From Paenimyroides baculatum (GTDB lineage: Bacteria; Bacteroidota; Bacteroidia; Flavobacteriales; Flavobacteriaceae), in NCBI RefSeq assembly GCF_008629655.1, contig NZ_VWSG01000014.1, positions 1-53,210 on the forward strand: 53,210 bases of DNA, read 5' to 3'. Position numbers and translations under genes: made by a program. Within the stretch, counting starts at the first letter, position 1. The number at the start of each line of letters is the position of its first letter. Positions 1 to 7,282 of the stretch are shown here, one piece after another. The notes under the pieces are model-generated. The model saw only the letters and a program-made list of their open reading frames with translations. It made no database searches and was not told where the DNA came from.

Positions 1-93
1 TATTTGTCTAAAGCCAACTTTAATTTACAATAACCCCCTAACTAAAGTTCAGGGCAATTGATGTATCAAAATAACTTGAAACCTTAAACCATT

Positions 94-126
94 AACCACA
101 GATTCATTGATTTACACGGATTTTTA
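94..126. repeat. Short intergenic repeat, CCACAGATT type
   Basis: An AT-rich stretch reading as ACCACAGATT..ATTGATTTACACGGATTTTT. A related sequence in the opposite orientation lies at 34747-34768. Both occur only between genes. No function is visible; it looks like a dispersed intergenic repeat. Confidence 0.4.
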
Positions 127-174
127 TTTAAGACTAAAAACCTAAAACTTACAACACACAACCTAAAACAAAAT

Positions 175-340
175 CGCGTTAGAGATAGCAGCGGATAGCC
201 CGCAGCGAGGAGGCACGACGAGCAAGGACTTGGAGCGAATAGTTCGCCACCAAATACTTAATCGAATTTTATGTTAGCTTCTATGATGATTTTTCCAGAT
301 TTTGTTTTGAAACTAAATGTAAGGGGAACGCCCGAATTAC
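175..340. repeat. Intergenic structured repeat (GCGGATAGCCCG type)
   Basis: The left part (175-247) is clearly more GC-rich than its surroundings and carries AGCGGATAGCCCGC followed by a GC-rich stretch. The right part (about 323-337) reads GGGGAACGCCCGAA. The core resembles the arms of the hairpin element at 4055-4138 (AGCGG..AGCCGG / TAGCCCGG..GCAGCGG). From memory, such elements recur between genes in flavobacteria. Apart from this repeat, the tRNA promoter and the CCACAGATT repeat, I see nothing in bases 1-481 and no convincing gene. Confidence 0.45.
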
Positions 341-458
341 TATATATAATGTATGGGTGGTTTCTATAATATAATTTAAAGGCGCTGAACTTAAACAAAT
401 TAGGTTTTAACAGCAATTTCTTTGGATGATTTATTAGGTTTTATTAGCTTTTTGCATT

Positions 459-466
459 TATATTTG
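459..466 (+). promoter_or_regulatory. -7 promoter box of tRNA-Trp
   Basis: TATATTTG matches the Bacteroidetes TAnnTTTG box exactly and ends 15 bases before the tRNA 5' end. No TTG -33 box is seen at the usual spacing. Confidence 0.55.
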
Positions 467-481
467 CAACCGAAATGTTCT

Positions 482-552
482 ACGGGTGTAGTTCAAGGGT
501 AGAATAGCGGTCTCCAAAACCGTTGATGGGGGTTCGAATCCCTCCACCCGTG
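482..552 (+). tRNA. tRNA-Trp (CCA anticodon)
   Basis: A 71-base cloverleaf. The acceptor arms ACGGGTG and CACCCGT pair fully, with G as discriminator. The anticodon loop CTCCAAA sits between paired GCGGT and ACCGT-like arms and gives anticodon CCA, hence tryptophan. The T-arm has GGGGG and CCCTC around TTCGAAT. The 3' CCA is not encoded (the sequence continues GCA), which is usual in this phylum. It stands alone, not in a tRNA cluster, and is followed at once by a terminator hairpin. Confidence 0.95.
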
Positions 553-555
553 CAT

Positions 556-583
556 AAAAAAACCAGCTGATTAGCTGGTTTTT
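556..583. terminator. Shared terminator of tRNA-Trp and the OMP gene
   Basis: AACCAGCT (561-568), loop GATT, AGCTGGTT (573-580), flanked by A and T runs on the two sides. It can end transcription of the tRNA rightward and of the minus-strand outer-membrane protein gene leftward. Confidence 0.8.
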
Positions 584-587
584 GTTT

Positions 588-1610
588 TTATAATCCTAAC
601 TGAAGTCCGATACTCCAATAGTTTTGATCTACTACGTTGTTACTGAACACAGGGCTTAAATCGTATTTTAACACTACTTTAAAGTGGTCTTTTCCTGCAT
701 AAGCTGTTAAGCCGTATTGAAAATCGTTTACATTCCAATCTCCTTTTTGTTGTTCTGAAACTTTGTATCCATCGGCATTTTCGTATCTGATGAATTGTTT
801 TGAGTTGATGTTGTAACCAACGTATCCACCTACTCCAAAGTTAATTCCTTCTTTTGTTGTAAAACGACGGTTTGCTTCGTTATACACTTTTGAAGTGGTT
901 GTAAAATCTAACGAAATAGGAATAGTTACATAGGTGTTGCGGAAATACGCGTAATTTTTACGCAATTGTTTTGTTGATGCAGTTGTAACTGTTTGATTTC
1001 CTGCTAAAGCAAATTCACGATTTTGCGTTGTTGCCAAACCGTTATATTTAAAGCCTAAACCGTAACGAATACCCCATTTGTTATTGGTTTTGCTGAAAGG
1101 TGTACGTGCGGCAACTCCCCATTCGAAGTAGTTTGAACGCATATAACCGAATTCTGAATTTGCAAAAGCGCCATCGGTAGCTACGTTACCTACGCCAAAT
1201 GCTAAATAAGGTGTTGTTTTGGTGCCGTATTTAACTACGGTATCCATTTGAACGCCCATTGCAAAATCGAAAGGTGATGTTTCTTTGCCCCAATCGTAAT
1301 CGTAATTTTCATCGGCCGCATCTACTTCCTCAAGCTCTTCAACAACTGCTACGACATCTTCAGCAGGATAACCTTGTACATAAACCGGTTGTTCGTTTGA
1401 GAATTTTGTGATGATTTGATACGCTTGATCTTTTGTGATTCGACCGTTATCAACCTGATCGTTAACTACTTTTATTTTTTCGCTTAAGGTTAGGTCCTCA
1501 TTTGCTTGTGCTGTTTTTATAGCAACATTTTTTTCGATAACAGTATCGATATTCTGTGCCTGAACAGACATACCAAAGGCAAACACTGCAAAACATAGTA
1601 ATTTTTTCAT
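588..1610 (-). CDS. Outer-membrane beta-barrel protein, paralogue A
   Basis: A 340-residue exported protein. Residues 1-18 are a clear signal peptide ending VQA-Q. An N-terminal helical, acidic part (about 20-105) is followed by alternating aromatic and polar segments typical of a small outer-membrane beta-barrel. The protein resembles its upstream neighbour (1709-2740): both have GKETSPF in the middle, a GGY/FxGxN turn, a Y..AYxGxKD strand and a Y(D/N)L..VF..N..DQN ending, so they are paralogues. It lies last in a run of sigma factor, anti-sigma-like protein and two OMPs, 98 bases after the previous gene. No function beyond an envelope protein can be assigned. Confidence 0.75.
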   Translation of the reverse strand: MKKLLCFAVFAFGMSVQAQNIDTVIEKNVAIKTAQANEDLTLSEKIKVVNDQVDNGRITKDQAYQIITKFSNEQPVYVQGYPAEDVVAVVEELEEVDAADENYDYDWGKETSPFDFAMGVQMDTVVKYGTKTTPYLAFGVGNVATDGAFANSEFGYMRSNYFEWGVAARTPFSKTNNKWGIRYGLGFKYNGLATTQNREFALAGNQTVTTASTKQLRKNYAYFRNTYVTIPISLDFTTTSKVYNEANRRFTTKEGINFGVGGYVGYNINSKQFIRYENADGYKVSEQQKGDWNVNDFQYGLTAYAGKDHFKVVLKYDLSPVFSNNVVDQNYWSIGLQLGL

Positions 1611-1708
1611 TTTTTGTTCTTTTTAATTTTTATAGTGAGTAGCGTAATTTAGTAATTTGTTACAGTGAAAAGCAAAGGCTGTGCCGTTTTTAACATTTTA
1701 TTATAAAT

Positions 1709-2740
1709 TTATAATAATTCAAAAACAACACTTACATTAAGCACGTTTTGATCTGCAAATGAATTTTTAAATACTTTATTTAAATTATATTCTGCTTTTA
1801 TACTAATGTCTTTATATCCAATATACGCACCAACTCCATAAATAAATCTGTTAGAATTAAATTTTGCTTGGGTAGATTCTCTGTATTTATCTCCATTTTG
1901 TTCATACACAATATTTCGACTAATTCCATTAAAACCTATAAATCCACCAGCGCCAACAAAGAAAGACCGACGTGATTTTATGATTTTATTTCCGAATTCA
2001 TCTACCTTATGCTTTGAAAAATCGTACTCCATATAATTTGCTAGCTTAAATTCGGTCATATACATGGTAGATTTTTTTACAGGAAAACCAATATCAACTA
2101 AAACGGTTTCGTTATTTACATTTTCAAACGATTTATTATCGTTAAATTTAAATGTTTGCCCGGTTACTTCAATTATTGATTTCCAGAAAAAAGGTGAAGT
2201 TTCTTTTCCCACTCGCGTTTTAGCTCCTAAACTTAAACCAAATGAAGAAATGGCACTTTTGGTATTGTAAATATCTTGCTTTGTTTTACCGTTAACAACC
2301 ATAATACTTTGTCCGATATTATAATCGACTACAAATAATGTTTTATTTTCTACCAACTGCTTTTGGTACGTACTCATGTCGGTACTAAAGTTGATATTGT
2401 CTTCGATTTTATTATTAATCAGCACCTTGATTTTATCTTCCTGAACTTTAGTTTCCTCTTCAATTCGTTTGGCATAAAACTCGGCTTTTTCGTTGCGTAA
2501 CTTATCAGCTTCCACTTTAGTTAATTGATTGCTTTCTACTTTTTGATCGATTTCGTTCAAATCCTGTTTCAGCTTTTCTTTGTTGTTCTTAATGATTAAA
2601 TCGATATCATACGAAATATCGTTTACCTTCTTTGTAAACTGATTTGCCGACTGAACCGGACGTTTGTCACTAAAAAATTCTTGTGCCTGAACACTTAAAA
2701 TGCTCAATAAAAATGCGGTGGTTAAAATTAGTTTTTTCAT
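1709..2740 (-). CDS. Outer-membrane beta-barrel protein, paralogue B
   Basis: A 343-residue exported protein with signal peptide MKKLILTTAFLLSILSVQAQ. Residues about 35-115 are rich in K, E, D and N with heptad-like spacing and probably form a coiled coil. From about 140 on it has beta-barrel-like strands and ends with a hydrophobic beta strand VSVVFELL. It shares several motifs with the next gene (588-1610), so the two arose by duplication. The start is 6 bases after the stop of the anti-sigma-like gene, so they are very likely co-transcribed. By context it is a likely output or sensor of the adjacent sigma system; this is inference. Confidence 0.75.
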   Translation of the reverse strand: MKKLILTTAFLLSILSVQAQEFFSDKRPVQSANQFTKKVNDISYDIDLIIKNNKEKLKQDLNEIDQKVESNQLTKVEADKLRNEKAEFYAKRIEEETKVQEDKIKVLINNKIEDNINFSTDMSTYQKQLVENKTLFVVDYNIGQSIMVVNGKTKQDIYNTKSAISSFGLSLGAKTRVGKETSPFFWKSIIEVTGQTFKFNDNKSFENVNNETVLVDIGFPVKKSTMYMTEFKLANYMEYDFSKHKVDEFGNKIIKSRRSFFVGAGGFIGFNGISRNIVYEQNGDKYRESTQAKFNSNRFIYGVGAYIGYKDISIKAEYNLNKVFKNSFADQNVLNVSVVFELL

Positions 2741-2746
2741 ATTGTG

Positions 2747-3373
2747 TTATTTAGAATGTACTACAACTGTGTTTATTTCTTTTACCTTTTTCCAGAAATT
2801 TTGTCCGTTCGAGATCATGTTGTCAGTTTGGCGTTCCATTTCGGCGCTTCGCAACAACTTGTTTGGGTTAACATAAATCTGGTTTTTGGGATTTTGAACC
2901 GATGCAATTTCAGTAGAAACCATTTTCTCTACCGGAAAAGCATCTTCTTTAACTTTATTTTGCTGAACAACGTACACTTCCCTATTTACTTTTTCGGAAA
3001 TTTTTTCAGGAATCTTTTTAATTGTTGTTGATTGCTTTCTCCTATTTTCTATTTTCTGCGGAACATCATCTGCCTTTACAATTTGATTATTTTTTTGCGG
3101 CTGCTGAATTTTATTTAATACACTATCTTTTATTACGTACGAATTATTTGAAGCAGGATTGATCAATTCTTTATCTTGCTTTTGCAACAATGTAAACAGC
3201 CCGAATAGCACAACAACCGATGCTGCAACTGCCCAATAAATTCTATTTGATTTTTTTGGTTTTGCCTGCGGTTCGTTTAAAAGATTTTCCATTCGCTGCC
3301 ACGCATCTGCCGATGGTTTTATTTCGCGGCGTTGGAAAAAATCTTTTATATCTTTTTCAAAATCCTCCATCAT
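2747..3373 (-). CDS. Membrane-bound anti-sigma-like protein
   Basis: 208 residues. The N-terminal cytoplasmic part has the form EDFEKDIKDFFQRREI..SADAWQRMENLL, which in Bacteroidetes typically belongs to proteins encoded just after ECF sigma factors. A single membrane helix spans about residues 47-65, followed by a long charged, probably periplasmic tail. The first ATG follows the sigma-factor stop with no gap (TAG-ATG-ATG); a second ATG one codon on is equally possible. Such adjacency suggests translational coupling and a regulatory pair. No zinc anti-sigma (ZAS) motif is present, so the anti-sigma role is inferred from context. Confidence 0.65.
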   Translation of the reverse strand: MMEDFEKDIKDFFQRREIKPSADAWQRMENLLNEPQAKPKKSNRIYWAVAASVVVLFGLFTLLQKQDKELINPASNNSYVIKDSVLNKIQQPQKNNQIVKADDVPQKIENRRKQSTTIKKIPEKISEKVNREVYVVQQNKVKEDAFPVEKMVSTEIASVQNPKNQIYVNPNKLLRSAEMERQTDNMISNGQNFWKKVKEINTVVVHSK

Positions 3374-3907
3374 CTATCGTATTAATTCAATTTGTTGTTT
3401 CAGTAATTTTTTAGCGTAAGCCAGTTGCGATTTCGATGTTCCTACGGAAATATTCAGCATTTCGGCAATTTCCTGATGTTTGTATCCTTCAATCACATTC
3501 AACACAAAAATGTATCGGCAGCCTTTCGGCAAATCGTCAATCAGTTTTTGGTAATCGTTCGATATTTCGTAGGATTCTGAAACCACACTTAATACCGACT
3601 GATTGGCATCTTCTATAAAATCGAGTTCTTTTTTTGATCGAAGAAACGACAAGCTTTCGCGAATCATAATCTTACGGATCCAACCTTCAAAACTTCCGTC
3701 GTTCCGGTACTGATTAATGTTTTGAAACACTTTCATAAAGGCACACAGCATTACATCTTCGGCATTGTGAAGATCTTTAATATACTGCCTGCAGGTACTT
3801 AACATGGTTGGCGAAAACTGATCGAACAGTTGTTTTTGTGCCGCACGGTTGTTGTTTTGTACCTGATTTATTAATTCAGACTCGGTAAAACTTTTTTTTA
3901 GATTCAA
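3374..3907 (-). CDS. ECF RNA polymerase sigma factor
   Basis: 177 residues, the usual size of an extracytoplasmic-function sigma-70 factor. Region 2 lies at about 14-90 (FDQFSPTMLSTCRQYI..AEDVMLCAFMKVF..FEGWIRKI) and binds core polymerase and the -10 element. Region 4 (about 118-172) has the helix-turn-helix EGYKHQEIAEMLNISVGTSK. It heads a four-gene minus-strand run with the anti-sigma-like gene and two outer-membrane proteins, suggesting that it controls envelope genes, perhaps its own operon. The start is the only ATG that gives the full region 2. Confidence 0.92.
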   Translation of the reverse strand: MNLKKSFTESELINQVQNNNRAAQKQLFDQFSPTMLSTCRQYIKDLHNAEDVMLCAFMKVFQNINQYRNDGSFEGWIRKIMIRESLSFLRSKKELDFIEDANQSVLSVVSESYEISNDYQKLIDDLPKGCRYIFVLNVIEGYKHQEIAEMLNISVGTSKSQLAYAKKLLKQQIELIR

Positions 3908-4054
3908 TTGTTTTGACTCTTTACATACATAGACGCAAAAGAAACGGAAAAGGTTGTAAGAAGATTGTTTTTTTTTAAATATTTTTGGAAAAGGATCTTA
4001 AAATGCGGATTTACAACTAACTAAAATTTAAAATGAAAAATGTAATTTTTATAA

Positions 4055-4138
4055 ATAGCCCGGATTGCAGCGGTATCCTTTCTTGTTGCCCTCGACTCGG
4101 CTCGGGCAACAAGAAAGATATAGCGGAAAGCCGGAAAA
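4055..4138. repeat. Long intergenic hairpin element
   Basis: The left arm TATCCTTTCTTGTTGCCC (4074-4091) pairs with GGGCAACAAGAAAGATA (4104-4120), a 17-bp stem with one bulge. Outer arms TAGCCCGGATTGCAGCGG and AGCGGAAAGCCGG also pair imperfectly. It lies between the sigma-factor promoter side and the rlmN terminator. The outer-arm sequence resembles the element at 175-247. It may be a mobile palindromic repeat or a transcribed structured RNA; neither can be decided here. Confidence 0.6.
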
Positions 4139-4150
4139 GCTTCAAATAAA

Positions 4151-4181
4151 CAACCTGCAAAGTGTGATACCTTGCAGGTTG
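4151..4181 (-). terminator. Terminator of rlmN
   Basis: CAACCTGCAA (4151-4160) pairs with TTGCAGGTTG (4172-4181), 10 bp, placed 3 bases after the rlmN stop on the minus strand and followed there by a T-rich stretch. The arm sequence recurs in hairpins at 16342-16376 and 32162-32188. Confidence 0.75.
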
Positions 4182-4184
4182 TTT

Positions 4185-5225
4185 TTATGATTTATTAGCC
4201 AATTGTCCGCAGGCAGCATCAATGTCTTTTCCGCGCGATCGGCGTACTTTTGCTACAATACCGGCATTGTCTAACGCTTTAAGATACGCATCGATAACAA
4301 CTGGATCGGCTTGTTGAAATTCGCCATCATCGATTGGGTTGTATTCTATGATGTTTACTTTACAAGGCACATATTTGCAGAATTTCACCAGGGCATCAAT
4401 GGCTTTTTTATCGTCGTTAATGCCTTTCCAAACCACATATTCGTAAGTGATTTTGCTTTTGGTTTTTCTGTACCAATATTCTAACGCTTCACGCAGTTCG
4501 GGTAAAGGAAAACTTTTGGTAAAAGGCATGATTTTGTTTCGGGTTTCTTCGATTGCCGAATGCAGTGAAACAGCAAGGTTGAATTTAACCTCATCGTCTG
4601 CCATTTTTTTGATCATTTTTGAAACGCCCGAAGTGGATACGGTAATACGTTTTGGCGACATTCCCAAACCTTCGTCTGAAGTAATTTTTCCGATCGCTTT
4701 CATTACATTCGGGTAGTTCATCAACGGTTCGCCCATTCCCATGAATACAATGTTTGATAGCGGACGGTTGTGATACAGTCGGCTTTCCTGATCGATAGCC
4801 ACTACCTGATCGTAAATTTCATCGGGTGCCAAATTACGCATGCGTTTTAAACGCGCCGTTGCACAAAAATTACAGTCTAAACTGCAACCAACTTGGCTTG
4901 ACACGCAAGCTGTTGTACGTTTTTCGGTAGGAATTAAAACAGATTCTACAATTAAACCATCGTGTAAACGCACCGCATTTTTTATAGTACCGTCGTTGCT
5001 GTGCTGCATGGTATCTACCTGAATGTGGTTTATTACAAAGTGCTGTTCCAACAAAACACGGGTTTCTTTTGATACGTTTGTCATATCATCAAAACTATGC
5101 GCGCCTTTGCTCCACAACCATTCATACACCTGATTGCCGCGGAAAGCTTTATCACCCTGCGCCACAAAAAAGTCACGTATCTGCTCTTTGGTTAAACTGC
5201 GTATGTCTTTTTTAACTGTATTCAT
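4185..5225 (-). CDS. rlmN: Dual-specificity RNA methyltransferase RlmN
   Basis: 346 residues, normal for RlmN. This radical-SAM enzyme methylates C2 of A2503 in 23S rRNA and A37 in some tRNAs. The iron-sulfur cluster motif CxxxCxxC is at C114, C118 and C121. The two mechanistic cysteines appear as C107 (TTACVSSQ) and C339 (DAACGQL). The SAM-binding GMGEPLMNYP and the SVSLHSA-like segments are present. The ATG at 5225 lies 4 bases after a perfect -7 box, so the message may have almost no leader. A small membrane-peptide gene ends 25 bases upstream on the same strand. Confidence 0.97.
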   Translation of the reverse strand: MNTVKKDIRSLTKEQIRDFFVAQGDKAFRGNQVYEWLWSKGAHSFDDMTNVSKETRVLLEQHFVINHIQVDTMQHSNDGTIKNAVRLHDGLIVESVLIPTEKRTTACVSSQVGCSLDCNFCATARLKRMRNLAPDEIYDQVVAIDQESRLYHNRPLSNIVFMGMGEPLMNYPNVMKAIGKITSDEGLGMSPKRITVSTSGVSKMIKKMADDEVKFNLAVSLHSAIEETRNKIMPFTKSFPLPELREALEYWYRKTKSKITYEYVVWKGINDDKKAIDALVKFCKYVPCKVNIIEYNPIDDGEFQQADPVVIDAYLKALDNAGIVAKVRRSRGKDIDAACGQLANKS

Positions 5226-5229
5226 GCTG

Positions 5230-5237
5230 CAAAGTTA
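5230..5237 (-). promoter_or_regulatory. -7 promoter box of rlmN
   Basis: Minus-strand TAACTTTG matches TAnnTTTG. It ends only 4 bases before the rlmN ATG, so the transcript would begin at or next to the start codon. Confidence 0.55.
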
Positions 5238-5250
5238 CAACAAAAAACAG

Positions 5251-5430
5251 CTATTTTATATTTTGAATTTCGGTTGAAGGTGCTGTAGTGGATTTTGTGA
5301 TTTTTGCTTTGGCAAGTAAATCAGCATCCTGATCGATATTTGCTGTTCCTAAAGATACAATTGCCGTTAAAACCATTGCGCAGCTTAAAAATCCAATCCC
5401 AACAATGGCATTTTTTAAAGTAGTGTTCAT
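5251..5430 (-). CDS. Small single-span membrane protein (59 aa)
   Basis: An ATG at 5428-5430 opens a 59-codon frame ending TAG at 5251-5253. The peptide starts MNTTLKNAIVGIGFLSC and has one hydrophobic helix at about residues 8-28, then a polar tail rich in D, K, T and A. The cysteine at 17 lacks a good lipobox, so a plain membrane anchor is more likely than a lipoprotein. It lies 25 bases upstream of rlmN on the same strand. The membrane-helix pattern and A-rich upstream region make it look real, but I cannot name a family. Confidence 0.55.
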   Translation of the reverse strand: MNTTLKNAIVGIGFLSCAMVLTAIVSLGTANIDQDADLLAKAKITKSTTAPSTEIQNIK

Positions 5431-5579
5431 GTTTTTATTATTAAATAGTTTCTAAATATAGTATTTTTACATAACAACGATAAAAAATAACGATTAATTG
5501 TTTGAAATTTAACATTTTAAGAGTTAGTATTAATAAATTGCAAATTACAAAACGTTGAACTATTTATAAAATTGTTCGT

Positions 5580-5587
5580 TATCTTTG
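5580..5587 (+). promoter_or_regulatory. -7 promoter box of the O-methyltransferase gene
   Basis: TATCTTTG matches the Bacteroidetes -7 box. A TTG at 5555-5557 lies 22 bases upstream, in the -33 range. The ATG follows 17 bases after the box. Confidence 0.65.
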
Positions 5588-5604
5588 CCGGAAAATAAAA
5601 GTAT

Positions 5605-6246
5605 ATGCATTTTATTTCAGAAGAATTAGAGAATTATATAGAAAAGCATTCTGCAGCCGAACCCGAGCTTTTACAGCAGTTAAATAAGGAAACGTATCAG
5701 AAAATTTTGCAACCACGCATGTTAAGCGGTCATTTTCAAGGGCGTGTGTTAAGTATACTTTCTAAAATTATAAATCCAAAACATATTTTAGAATTAGGAA
5801 CCTACACCGGTTACGCTACTTTGTGTTTGGCAGAAGGTTTGAAAAGCGATGGAACTATTGATACCATTGATATTAATGAAGAATTGGAAGATATTCAACA
5901 TAAATATTTCAATACTTCTGCATTTAAAGATCAGATTATTCAGCACGTTGGTAATGCTTTGGATATAGTACCTACTTTAAATAAAAAGTTTGATTTGGTT
6001 TTTATTGATGCCGATAAGGAAAACTATATCAATTACTGGAATTTGATTGTACCTATTATGAATAAAGGCGGAATTATTCTATCGGACAATGTTTTATGGA
6101 GCGGAAAGGTTTTAGAAGATGTTCAGAAAAACGATAAATCAACACCTATACTTTTAGAATACAACAAAATTGTAAACGAAGATCCACGAGTTGAAACGGT
6201 TTTACTACCAATACGCGATGGTTTAACAGTTAGTAGAGTTTTATAA
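5605..6246 (+). CDS. SAM-dependent O-methyltransferase (CCoAOMT type)
   Basis: 213 residues, the length of bacterial class I, metal-dependent O-methyltransferases. The SAM-binding motif I is HILELGTYTGYATLCLAEGL at about 59-78. The acidic residue after strand 2 (TIDTIDIN), the FIDADKENY metal/substrate motif and LSDNVLWSG follow in the family order. It transfers a methyl group from SAM to a hydroxyl of an unknown small molecule; bacterial members often have broad catechol activity. It has its own promoter and a terminator shared with the PAP2 gene on the other strand, so it is a single-gene unit. Confidence 0.9.
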   Translation: MHFISEELENYIEKHSAAEPELLQQLNKETYQKILQPRMLSGHFQGRVLSILSKIINPKHILELGTYTGYATLCLAEGLKSDGTIDTIDINEELEDIQHKYFNTSAFKDQIIQHVGNALDIVPTLNKKFDLVFIDADKENYINYWNLIVPIMNKGGIILSDNVLWSGKVLEDVQKNDKSTPILLEYNKIVNEDPRVETVLLPIRDGLTVSRVL

Positions 6247-6249
6247 AAC

Positions 6250-6288
6250 AACAAAAAAACGCTTTCTATTGTAAAGCGTTTTTTTGTT
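6250..6288. terminator. Bidirectional terminator, methyltransferase / PAP2
   Basis: AACAAAAAAACGCTTT pairs with AAAGCGTTTTTTTGTT around a 7-base loop (6266-6272). The stop codon of the minus-strand PAP2 gene (6266-6268) lies in the loop, so the 3' end of that gene forms half of the terminator. Confidence 0.85.
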
Positions 6289-6856
6289 GTTTGTCCGTTA
6301 GTTTGTATTTATTGTTGAAATATCTAAAGATATAATAGAATAAAAACCCTGATGAAAGTCCGAAAATGTATCCGCATAAAATATCTAACGGATAATGCAA
6401 TGCCAGATAAATACGTGTGTAGGCAAAGATCAATGGAAAAAAGAAAATAAGCCAGGCGTATTTGTAATATCTTTTCATTATTAAAAAGATGATTAAAATA
6501 GAACCGCTAGAATTTGATGCATGGCCAGAAAAGAAACTGGGACTGCCGGCTTTTCGTAGCACACGTAAATAAGGTTCTATCAAAGGATCGTTCACCGGGC
6601 GTAATCTGTCAACACTGTATTTTACAAGATTGGTCATTTGATCGGTAAAAACAAAAAAAACGGTTAGTATCAATACTAAAAGTCCGAACTGTTTTAGTGA
6701 AATCTTTTTTAACAGTAAAAAAATAATGATTAAAAAAAACGGCCACCAGTTAATTTGGTGGGTAATGTACATAAAAATAGGATCCAAAAAATCGGTTCCT
6801 AAATTGTTTAAGTAGATCAAAAGCTGCTGATCTTTTTCAATAAGGTTTTCAAACAT
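6266..6856 (-). CDS. PAP2-family membrane phosphatase
   Basis: 196 residues with five to six membrane helices. All three signature motifs of the PAP2/lipid phosphatase superfamily are present: K-x6-RP as KYSVDRLRP, PSGH-like as PSFFSGHAS, and R-x5-H-x3-D as RIYLALHYPLD. Members remove phosphate from undecaprenyl pyrophosphate, phosphatidic acid or lipid A; the substrate cannot be told here. The ATG overlaps the stop of the TatA-like gene by one base (TAATG), so the two are translated from one message. Confidence 0.9.
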   Translation of the reverse strand: MFENLIEKDQQLLIYLNNLGTDFLDPIFMYITHQINWWPFFLIIIFLLLKKISLKQFGLLVLILTVFFVFTDQMTNLVKYSVDRLRPVNDPLIEPYLRVLRKAGSPSFFSGHASNSSGSILIIFLIMKRYYKYAWLIFFFPLIFAYTRIYLALHYPLDILCGYIFGLSSGFLFYYIFRYFNNKYKLTDKQQKNALQ

Positions 6857-7248
6857 TAGTTTTGGCGTTTAATTGGGCCAGTCATTGTTTCAATATCTTC
6901 TTTGGCTTTGTCAATTTCCTGCTGCACATCGTTTAACGGATTGTACTGATCCATGTCTAAATTGACCGATTTTTTAATATCATCAATACCAATTCGCTTT
7001 TTAATATCCTCTACATTTACGGCTTCCTTAATATCTTTAATCACTCCGGTTTCATCGACACTTTTAGTAATTTCGGACTTTAATTCGTTCGATGCACTTT
7101 TAACCTGATTGATTACTCGTGCCAAACCGCGCGCCATTTCGGGAACTTTATCTGATCCGAAAAGCATTAGAATAACGCCTATAATCAGTACCATTTCGCC
7201 ACCACCGATGCCTAAAATAAGCGGACTTATATATAGATTTAAATACAT
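6856..7248 (-). CDS. tatA: Twin-arginine translocase subunit, TatA/TatB family
   Basis: 130 residues. An N-terminal membrane helix after GIGGGEMVLIIGVILMLFG is followed by the family hinge FGSDKVPEMARGLAR and an amphipathic helix (about 45-75), then a charged tail with repeated D-IKK/D-IKE segments. TatA and TatB look alike in this phylum; TatA is the usual name. It works with TatC, not encoded here, to export folded proteins. It has its own -7 box at 7265-7272 and is joined to the PAP2 gene by a one-base overlap. Confidence 0.9.
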   Translation of the reverse strand: MYLNLYISPLILGIGGGEMVLIIGVILMLFGSDKVPEMARGLARVINQVKSASNELKSEITKSVDETGVIKDIKEAVNVEDIKKRIGIDDIKKSVNLDMDQYNPLNDVQQEIDKAKEDIETMTGPIKRQN

Positions 7249-7264
7249 TTTGATTATTTTATTA

Positions 7265-7272
7265 CAAAGTTA
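7265..7272 (-). promoter_or_regulatory. -7 promoter box of tatA
   Basis: Minus-strand TAACTTTG, an exact TAnnTTTG match, in the short gap between the stop at 7283 and the ATG at 7248. It suggests that tatA-PAP2 can be transcribed apart from the upstream genes. Confidence 0.55.
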
Positions 7273-7282
7273 CGTAAAACTA

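Noticed and set aside
1..480. A gene in the first 480 bases
   Set aside because: Frames are short and broken; the region holds repeats and the tRNA promoter only.
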